A stretch of DNA of 64,000 nucleotides from Acorus gramineus (taxonomy: Eukaryota; Streptophyta; Magnoliopsida; Acorales; Acoraceae). Under the pieces are notes generated by a model. The model was given only the letters and a program-made list of their open reading frames with translations. It had not been told where the DNA came from and did not search any database. Shown piece after piece: positions 56,140 to 64,000 of this stretch. Location of the stretch: assembly GCA_030737835.1 (NCBI GenBank), contig JAUJYN010000019.1, forward strand, positions 1,758,433 to 1,822,432. Direction: 5' to 3'. The first letter of the stretch is position 1; the number at the start of each line of letters is the position of its first letter. The position numbers and the translations under genes are program-made.

Positions 56140-59100
56140 TGTTATGCTTGTGTCATTTGGAGTCTTATTTTTCGATTGGAGTCGCTAAAATTTTAGTTTT
56201 TAGCTACCTGCGGGAGTTGGAGTGCTCTGATTGAAAATCTAACTGCATATTATTGTTCGTGGTACCATCAACTACTGCCCATAAAAATTTCAGTGAATTC
56301 CGATAACGTTTTATAAATTATGCAGTTCCAAACCATATCCGGGTGTTAGGCGTTACTGGTTTGGTTGGAGGAATAGTATTAGATATTTTGGTGATTGTGA
56401 TCACCTTAGGTAACCTCACCACCTTTTGCTTAATGGTTAAGCAACCCCTTAGTTATTTTTGAGTGTTAGAGGGTGAGACTAGGTTATGTTTACCTCCCTC
56501 TTTTTCCATTGCTCTCACCCCCCCAATGAGAACTTTGTGAAGCTCTCTCTCTCACTCTCTCTCACTCACGTCTCTCCCTCTCCCTCTCTGTTTTTGTGTG
56601 TGTTGTTCAAAAAAAGAAAGAAGAAGAAGCGCAAGAGAGAGTGCAAGAAGGTGAGTGTGTTTGTTGTTGTTGATTCCCTTCTCTCTAGCTCCCTCTCATG
56701 CCCTTCCCCCCACCCCTATTTCCGCCAAGAAAGGCTTGAGGAGATGCTGATGAGGTGGTGGTAGTGGTGGTGGTGGTTGAGGTGGTCGTGGGTGTGTCAA
56801 GAGCCCCGCATCTCCCTATTTCCCTCCCCCTCTTTTGGTATGGAAGATCTCTGTCTTGTAAAGATCTCTATGGAACTAGTATTTGGAGGCATATTTTTGG
56901 GATTGTGTCCTCATGTGATATGATCCTTCATGTGTCTAGATATTATATATGAAATTTGGTGTCATTATGATATCTGTGTTGTAAGTTAGAATCTGTTTTG
57001 CATGGATTTTCCAAATTCACGAGGGAATTAACCTACTTCTGGAAATATTTTATTTCGGGCTTATAACGTCTTCATGGATTATGATCCCAACATGTCAGAG
57101 AATGTGTATGATTTATTTCATAATTTTTGGATGTGTATTTGGTGCTGTGGAGATCAAATAGTAGGGCTGGTTGTAGCAAGTCTAGCAGTTTTGCTCGATT
57201 GTGTATCAAGGAGTTGTTATGCATGTTGTGGAAACTATCAAGAGTTAGCTAGTCTTTGCTTGAAGTACTCACCCCCTTTTGATACCCTTGCCTTGCAGAT
57301 CTCGTCGGTTGGATGTGCGACGATCCGAGTATCGGTGAGTGGTTCGATCCAACCCTTCAGGAAGCGTTGGATGCACGTAGTTGTGCGTCGCGCATCCGTT
57401 GGGCACCCTGACTATACTACTTATTTAGATAAGTAGTGTGGTCATGTCTGACCCATAATATGCTAGCTATTTGCATGCTAGGTTATTATAGCTCGTATAT
57501 TGCGTAGAACCCTCTTATTCTACCTTATACTGGCCTATGTATAGTATTTATGTGTGAATGATCATGGTCTAATGTATCTTGTGTGTTTATATGGGTGTAT
57601 AGAATATGGCATGACTTAGGTAATCCCTTCTAGTAATACTACCCTATTATTAGTAATATCCAGCATGATTAAGCCTGGGTTAATAAACAGGCACATGCCT
57701 AATATTCCCTTGCAATAAGACTTGAGGGCGTGGTGTAGTTGTTGCACCCATGCTAATGGGGCAAAGCTATGACCAACTTCTAGAGATGATGAGCTCTCTC
57801 TCGCCCTCTCTCTTTGTGCGAACTGAGTAAGTAGATGAGGTTCATACTTGACTCAGGGTTGTTTGGGAATATTGGCATGCACCTGTTAATGCGCGAGATC
57901 GCGCTTGACCCTTCCCTTTTAAGTTGGTGATATCCAATGCATGTTAGGGTATACTTGTATGCTTATATGACTAATGGCCTTGTATACATGTTTAATTAGG
58001 CCATACCATGTATGCATGATATGTTGTTTATGTTTTTATCAATGTTAGGGAGTAACCCCATGATTTAATTATTATGTTATCGTGCATGTGGTTTATGTAC
58101 ATAACAACGTTAGAATTCTCCTATTATGTTATGCGCATGTAAGACTAATTGTGCCTACCTGTGCTAGGCGTGGGTATGACCCTTAGTCGGGTCGTACCTA
58201 ATTAGTTAGAGCGCAAGTGATGTAATCGCCCTTGCATCCGTGTGATGCACTCATATGGAATTCAGAAGAAGTCATTATTGTATCGATTTTGTTAAACCGG
58301 TGGCCATGGCATTAAGTTAGGCCTACCAATGCTAGGTGCATGTATGAACCGCCTGTTGGGTTATATGCCTTTGGCTTATTTATGCACGAGAGCAGAGGTA
58401 ACTCCCCGCGTCCGAGCGACGCATCTGTGTGGGAGTTCAAGAGTATTCGATATCATCGGTATGTGATTATCGAGAGTAGTTGACTTTTCAATTGGGTTCT
58501 CTTTGAGAACATGGAGTATTTCGTCCCAATATCGTCTGTGTTGAAGCGGCCCGAGTTGTAGCTGTCCTGACAGAGGACCCCCACCTATAGGTACTATCGA
58601 TGCATGCGATGTGGCAAGATGTATTGATCATGGGAGTATACTAGGTAGAGGCTACCTGAGAGAAGGCTAACGAATGATATTGCGAGTGTGGAATCATTCT
58701 CCTCTTCGTCGGGTCCGTGTCGATGATGCCCAGCGTTGTAGCTGTCCTGACAGAGGGCCCCCACCTGTAGGTACTATCGATGCATGCGGTAAGATGTATT
58801 GATCATGGGAGTATACCAGGTAGAGGCTACCCGGGAAGGGTTATCGGCTGACGAAGGGTGTAGAGCAAACGGATTTATCCCAAAAGTCCCTAGGTTCAAC
58901 ACTCCGTGGGCTAGGGTGAGGATGAGTTGAAGTCACGCGTCACATGACTCTTATACCCGTCGGGTATACTCTAGGTATGTTATGCCTAACGCTTGAGGTA
59001 TCGTAGTGTATCTCTACCTCATAGCAGAAGGACTTGTTGTACTATGTTATGTTTAACGCTTGAGGTATCGTAGTGTATCTCTACCTCGTAGTTGTTAGAC

Positions 59101-59746
59101 TCGTTGTATCTTGTTATCCAGTAAATACCATGTGTTATGGATAATAGTTGTTCCTCCCTGACTGTCTCAAGAGCCTCCCTCCGAGAGTGAGGGTGAGGGT
59201 GAGGTTGGTCACGCCATCACGCGACCTTGTTATTCTTTGGGTTTCTACCCATGTTGTTCCTCGAAAGGAATTTGCCTTAGTATTGAATTGTTGTAATGGT
59301 GTTTGGTTTCCAGCCACTCACTGAGCTTGTAGCTCACCCCTCGCGTACTGTTTCTTTTACAGGGGCGGTGTTGGGCGTGGAGCTGGAGCTTCCCTATGGC
59401 GCGGTCTTATGTGCGTGGAGCGTTCTGTCCGGCAGTTGGCGAGTGCGAGGCTGTCAGCAATCCTAGAGTCATGTATTTGTTAATCGTGCGTGTTGCACAT
59501 GATGTATTTTATTCGGATTAGACTTGGCTGTCACAGGACAGTGATTGTGTATTCGAGTTTGTAATAATGTTTTGGTTTACAGAGTTATTGGTATTCTTAT
59601 GCTTCCGCATTTTAGTTGAACTATCCGTTATCATTGTTTTGCCAGCTTTCTATGTTATTTATTAGAGTCATTGTTGACCTCTTGTACTTATAGCTGATAC
59701 TTTATCTATTGCCAAGTCTCGGGGACGGCCGCCCTGGGGCGTGACA
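56140..59746 (+). repeat. 3' LTR of element D, complete
   Basis: 3607 bp, TGTTATGCTTG to GGGGCGTGACA, the longest LTR here. It has a CTCTCTCTCTCAC-type pyrimidine leader (about 56540-56590) and the 36-nt block with intact sites (57299-57334), and lacks the GC-rich core. Two GACAGAGGRCCCCCACCT modules (about 58570 and 58750) precede a tandem duplication of about 67 bp (58976-59090) that is single in the 5' LTR, GAGGGTGAGGGTGAGG (about 59187) and the acceptor-like ...TTTTACAG (about 59361). Confidence 0.88.
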
Positions 59747-61049
59747 CTCTAAGTGTGAGAATATGTGAGAATGGGAAAATCTCAAATGTGTATGAGTGGT
59801 GGGGCAATTTTCCTTCTCAAGTGTGTGTGAAAGGGTATGAAATGAAAGTAATTGGAGCAATTTTCTTTTGATATGGGGGGGAACAATTGATATTTTAAGA
59901 AAATTGAATGCCTAACAGTTTGGAAAAGAAAAATACAATTTTATGCATACGTGTCAGTGACATAAGGGAGCATTTTAATTCTTCAATGGATTTTTTATGT
60001 GGGAGGGCAATATTTTCAATTTCTTAAAGTATAAGATACTATCAAGTCCTTGAAGGGGGGCCCTTGTGGGCACTTATGTCCAAGCTAGGATTGTATTTGA
60101 AAGGCATTGGCTTCAAGTGTCAACTTCTTAAGTTCGTGGTTCTCAAATGCTTGATCATATTATTTTAAACATTCTGGAAAATCCATGAATGCCCTAGGAA
60201 TTAAGTCAAAAAGCTCCTTTCGGATAAGGAAGATTTTAAATGAACTCATGTGAGTGTGTGCTGTTGTAAACATAGGAAAAGGTCTTTCTTTGGTTTAAAT
60301 TTCACCTTTCTAAGTAGACATAGTTTCATTCCAACTCCATAGCAAAAAATAAAAGGGTGGGGGTTGAATGGGGTAAGAGCAATATCTTCCTTGGGGCAAT
60401 ATTTAGAATTGTCCTAGTCTGGCATATGTCTTACTTTCTAGGTCCCTCTGGCTTTCTTCTTTTCACAACTTCTTTATTTGGGTGGAGAGTACAGCTTATC
60501 AGGCGTATACCCATGTTTTTAGTGGAGAGTACAGTCCGTTTGTTCGGATGTGTACTAGTATAGCCTTTTGTTCAGCATATACTGTGTGTAAAGGCATTTG
60601 CGTCTGCTAAAATAGAGAGTTTAACCCGTTTGTCTAGGTGTTGTTTTGATTTCTGGCCTCTCATTGCCTTTCCCTTTTTTTTTTGAGGGGGGGCTTTTCT
60701 ATTTTTCACCCCTGTTCTTTTCTGCTTCCCCAGACTCTAGAAGTGTTTATATAGTGCCAGAGCCGGTTTTAGGACATATGCCAGGTCCAGGACAATATCT
60801 CATTTTGTCTTTGAGGTTGATACAAATGAGAGCGGGAATAAAGGGGAGATGCTTTGGGTTTACAAAATTGTCCAAATCTACAAGGCAGGCAATTTTTCCT
60901 TTTATCAAATAAACTGATTCCTAAGTCATACTGGTGTGATGAAGGTGGCATGAGTGGTGAATATATGAGCTCAAGTAAAATGCAAGTTATCTTTGAGAGT
61001 CTTATAATTCTATCATTAGGTGCTAAACACTAGAAATCGCAGGAAAGAA
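59747..61049 (+). other. AT-rich sequence outside the nested stack, no gene identified
   Basis: No LTR ends, long open frame or RNA gene could be recognised. It holds two GTGGAGAGTACAG units (about 60481 and 60521), a T-run and G-run near 60672-60693, and short open frames without recognisable domains. It could be flanking DNA or the body of the antisense element whose integrase end lies at 61050-61375. Confidence 0.5.
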
Positions 61050-61375
61050 GAATAATATTTCTCAAGTATTGAGAGTTTTATGCATGGAATTTCTTTAGAT
61101 AAAGTGCATTCCACGAACCTGAGACTTCGACTCCTTCGGCATCCACCAAGCGATAGGCATTCTCGGAACAGGAATGGGTGATCACGTAGGGTCCCTCCCA
61201 TTTGGGTTGTAGCTTGCCCTTTTGTTGGGGCTGTCTTGATGGCATGATTTACTTAAGTACTAGCTCCCCAATTTTAAATTTTTTTTTTATTACTTTCGTG
61301 TCAAATCCCCTTGCCACCCTCCTCTGGTAGGCCTGGGCATGGTCCGTGGCTCTTAACCTCTTCTCGTCTATATAT
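61050..61375 (-). pseudogene. integrase C-terminal remnant of a different Ty3/gypsy lineage (Tat-like)
   Basis: Read leftward from about 61375: a helix with AYQRRVARGFDTKV, FKIGELVLK, a stop (61252-61254), then a basic linker, KWEGPYVITHS, AYRLVDAEG and WNALYLKKFHA with a final stop. This is the typical integrase C-terminal fold with WEGPY in place of the GPF of the chromoviruses, and there is no chromodomain after it. I assign it to the Tat/Retand-type non-chromoviruses from memory of that pattern. The catalytic core upstream is not found. Confidence 0.7.
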
Positions 61376-61391
61376 ATTTTTTTTGTGGTTC

Positions 61392-61690
61392 TTTTATTGT
61401 TTAAGAAAGCATGTAAACAAATATGTACATGAATCTGAAAGCATGAGCTGATAAACAAATGTTTTGGATTTTTTTTGTTTTTGGAAAGCATGGAAACAAA
61501 TATTTACAGGAGTGAGGAATGAAAGCTAATTAGCATGTTTTTTTTTCTTCTTCTTGTTTTTTTTTTTTTCTGGAAAGCATGTAAACAAATATGTACATGA
61601 ATCTGGAATGAAAGCTGATTAGCACATATATTTCTTTTTGTTTAGGAAAGCATGTAAACAAATATGTACAGGAATCTGAAAGCATGGAGG
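61392..61690 (+). repeat. imperfect tandem repeat with GAAAGCATGTAAACAAATATGTACA core
   Basis: Four imperfect copies, at about 61403, 61484, 61573 and 61645, of a core like AAAGCATGTAAACAAATA followed by TGTACATGAATCTG, separated by T-rich runs. It sits beside the Tat-like remnant. Satellite-like arrays are known near the ends of Tat/Ogre-type elements, so it may belong to that element. Confidence 0.65.
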
Positions 61691-61691
61691 C

Positions 61692-61880
61692 TTACTTGGG
61701 TGGATCAATCCCAGGCTTGTGGATTTGAACTATTTCTTCGAGTCGGCTAGCCTTTATAGGCTGACTCATTTCCGGTGGAGGTTTTGCAGGTTCAGCTCCT
61801 TCTTCTCTTGTCCTCTTGGGTTTTCGCCCTTGACTTAGAATATCTTCGAGCGAGTAATTCTTCATTTTGTATGAGTACAT
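61692..61880 (-). other. short open frame of unknown nature
   Basis: 62 codons from ATG on the minus strand, rich in Lys, Glu and Pro (KPKRTREEGAEPAKPPPEM). I do not recognise a domain. It ends where the tandem repeat begins and starts two bases before LTR 61882. It may be part of the decayed Tat-like element or chance. Confidence 0.2.
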
Positions 61881-61881
61881 C

Positions 61882-63870
61882 TGTTATGCCTGTGTCATTT
61901 GGAGCCTTATTTTTCAATCAGAGTCGCTAAAATTTTGGGTTTTAGCCACCTACAGGAGTTGGAGAGCTCTGATTGAAAATTAGGCTACATAATTGTTCTC
62001 CAAGAAGTTATGCATTTCCGATTTGGTATTTGGATTTAATGTTGTTGAAATCCAAGATGAAGAGGTTCAAATATGATTTTATCATGAGATGCTCAGTTTT
62101 GAGTTAGCTTTCATACAAAAGTGGAATTAGATCAACTGGATTCATGTAGTAAAAGTTACGGGTATTTTTCCAAGTATATCCAAAGGATGAAAAATTCTGG
62201 CAGCAGCCCTGTTCAATGTTTAGCTCACATTTCGGAATAGCTGGAGGGATTATTTGATCTTGGCATAAACATGAAAGTTGTAGATAATCTTCTTGGCTTT
62301 CCAAAGGATTTTGAATTGTGCAATTCGGAGCTATATCATGGAAGTTATGGCTGTTCGAGTGAAGCCTGTCCAGAGATTTCTGGTCAGGGACGTTTTGCTC
62401 ATTTAAATCCCTCTTTTGGCTATTTAATCCCCGATTGTCTCTCTCGCCTAACACTCTCGACCAGCCCTTCCGTCTATGAAAAATGAAGAAGATAAAGTGG
62501 AGGTGGTGTTGAAGTCCCCTCTTCGGATGTCTTGGTATGTTTGTTGTTTGAAGGGAGGTTCGGGGCGTCGATGGTGATAAAGGTGGAGCTGTGGCGTGTG
62601 GGTGTGCCGGAGCCGCGTATGGACCTCCCGCTCTCCGTGTTGGGTTCAGCCATGTCTTTTGTAGCTGATGGGGAGGAGTGGAAGCTCCATTGCTTTGTGT
62701 TGTTGTTGTGTATGCATGGAATTGAAGAAGATGAGGGAGAGAAGCCCATGTTCATGCGTTATGTGTTGTGTATGTGTGTATGCCACCCGCTTGTGAGTAT
62801 GTGTGAGTGAACCTTGGATGCCTTTTCATCTCTTCTTTCAAATGAGGTTCCTCATGCATCACTTGAACTTGTATTTGTAGGCTAAAAGGGGTGTAGGGGT
62901 GGCACATCGGGTGCTCGAGTGCATGCTTAGCATTCTCGCATGTGTGCGGAGCGCGTGGGAAGCGTGCACGGAGTGCTCGAGGGCGTGCTTGGCGTTGTCC
63001 GATGCATGCGGAGTGCGTGGGCAGCGTGCACGAGGTGCTCGAGGGCGTGCTTGGCGTTGTCCGATGCATGCGGAGTGCGTGGGCAGCGTGCACGAGGTGC
63101 TCGAGGGCGTGCTTGGCGTTGTCCGATGCGTGCGGAGTGCGTGGGCAGCGTGCACGGAGTGCTCGAGGGCGTGCTGGGCGTTCACCGATGCGTGCGGAGT
63201 GCGTGGGCCGCGTGCACGCGGTGCTCGGGGGCGTGCTTGCAGTATTCGGACCCGTTCGGGGTGTGTTTCGGGGTATCAAGCACCTTGTTATAGCCCAACC
63301 CAAACCATTGGTCAATTTCGGGATTGGATGATTCTTGGCGGATTGGTATCATGCTTCGGATTCAATTGTTTTCGCCCTCTTGTGTTTCGCGAGCCGTGCG
63401 CTCGTTAGGTGAGTGGTTTGATCCAATCCCCCCCCCCTCTCGAGATGTGCTCGATGCGCGTAGTCGCGCGTTGCGCATCGATGGGGCATCTTAGCTATAC
63501 TACTTGTGTAGATAAGTAGTATGGCCATGCTTAAGCTATAATATGTTAGATATCTTGCATGCTAAGGTTATGTACATGTATTGTATCCATGTATGAATGA
63601 TTGTGTTGCATGCGCCCCTCTAGTATGGGCATGTATTTTTTTTGAAATGTGTATGGATGTATAGAATATGGCATGCCTTAGGTAGTATTGTAATACTACT
63701 CCCACCATATTAATTGGAATATCCGGTATGATTAAGTCTCGGTTAATAACGGGCACCTGCCTAATATTCCCTTGCGATAAGACTCGAGGGCGTGGTGTAG
63801 TTGTTGCGCCCATGCTAATGGGGCAAAGCTATGACCAGCTTCATGAGATGATGATCTCCCCCGCCCTCTC
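61882..63870 (+). repeat. partial LTR (E-like), interrupted at 63871
   Basis: Starts TGTTATGCCTGTG as LTR E does and follows it for about 120 bp. It then switches to sequence resembling LTR F (62030-62370 versus 23560-23880). A leader, a GC-rich core made of a 62-bp minisatellite (62939-63240) and a donor-like AGGTGAGTGG with GGTTTGATCC (63410-63426) follow. The acceptor and the 36-nt block are not intact here. It continues with E/D-like sequence to CCTCTC, where an antisense LTR end begins. Confidence 0.7.
62939..63240 (+). repeat. 62-bp minisatellite, about five copies
   Basis: A unit with GTGCGGAGTGCGTGGGC, GCGTGCAC and GTGCTCGAGGGCGTGC recurs every 62 bp; GATGC(A/G)TGCGG starts are at 63001, 63063, 63125 and 63187. 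Middle copies are nearly identical and edge copies diverged. Sixty-two is not a multiple of three, so the open frames here are by-products of base composition. Confidence 0.88.
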
Positions 63871-64000
63871 TGTCACGCCCCAGGGCGGCCGTCCCCGGGA
63901 CACGGCAAGTGTATATATGATATCAGAATCTACGGAGGAGGTCAATAATATATCATACACAAACAACCAGAATGACACACAGACAATCAAAGAGGCTGAC
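63871..64000 (-). repeat. antisense LTR end running off the window
   Basis: Starts with TGTCACGCCCCAGGGCGG and continues as the reverse complement of an LTR 3' end, closest by eye to the element 2 family (CCCGGGAC...GGCAAGTGTATATATGATATC). It interrupts the LTR that began at 61882. The rest and its target duplication lie outside. Confidence 0.82.

Larger units (their letters stand above)
21199..59746 (+). mobile_element. element D: old chromovirus hosting most of the nested insertions
   Basis: Assembled from 5' LTR parts 21199-23441 and 37377-38089, decayed internal parts 38090-40440 and 55706-56139, and the 3' LTR 56140-59746. The two LTRs match over long stretches, the primer site and polypurine tract are present, and the split pol resumes in the right order: integrase C-terminal module up to 40440, its continuation from about 55710. 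The first 600 bp or so of the 5' LTR are missing at the join with LTR C. Confidence 0.78.

Noticed and set aside
60357..60912. Short open frames in the AT-rich flank as host genes
   Set aside because: They are 60-90 codons, with no recognisable domain, splice pattern or coding bias, next to a decayed element.
62752..63408. Open frames across the 62-bp minisatellite
   Set aside because: The 62-bp period shifts the frame at every unit, and five overlapping frames are open on both strands. No start context or domain is seen.

Overview
This window looks like nuclear heterochromatin from a flowering plant with a large, repeat-rich genome. I find no host gene that I can support. Nearly all of the 64 kb is nested Ty3/gypsy LTR retrotransposons. 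The better-preserved ones carry a C-terminal chromodomain, very long LTRs (about 2.6-3.6 kb), an initiator-Met-tRNA primer site (TGGTATCAGAGC), and gag and pol in a single frame. I read that combination as the Tekay/Del chromovirus lineage. The species cannot be named from this sequence.

Layout. 1-66 is an antisense LTR end joined near 81 to a sense LTR. 81-9671 is element 1, a broken but nearly full-length gag-pol with a 5'-truncated left LTR. 9672-11123 and 19980-21198 are the two halves of an older LTR (C), split by element 2 (11124-19974, target duplication GTACT). Element 2 keeps an open gag but has lost most of pol. 21199-23441 and 37377-38089 are the two halves of the 5' LTR of an older element (D). 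It is split by a solo LTR (F; 23442-24057 and 35039-37371, duplication AGTAT). LTR F is itself split by element 3 (24058-35033, duplication AGATC), whose 3' half is a head-to-head LTR palindrome. Element D continues as decayed gag/pol at 38090-40440 and 55706-56139 and ends in an intact 3' LTR (56140-59746). Between its two pol parts lie antisense LTR pieces (40441-41361 and 54106-55705) and an antisense tandem composite (41362-54105) in which elements 4 and 5 share one LTR.

59747-61881 is outside the stack. It holds an antisense integrase-end remnant of a different (Tat-like) gypsy lineage, a small tandem array and otherwise unassigned AT-rich DNA. 61882-63870 is the start of another LTR with a 62-bp minisatellite in its core, and 63871-64000 is an antisense LTR end running off the window.

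Main observations. (1) Nearly every LTR family here carries a block of exactly 36 nt between a 3' splice-site-like sequence and a GTGAGTGG donor, suggesting a conserved microexon in a spliced leader. (2) Element 3 ends in an LTR palindrome of about 2.3 kb per arm. (3) Element 2 looks like a gag-only, non-autonomous derivative. (4) Most gag-pol stop codons are CAG to TAG changes, as expected from decay of CHG-methylated DNA. (5) The U3 regions of most families are packed with TTGAC W-box cores, whereas element 2 has a TATA box instead. Similarities are by eye; no identities were calculated.
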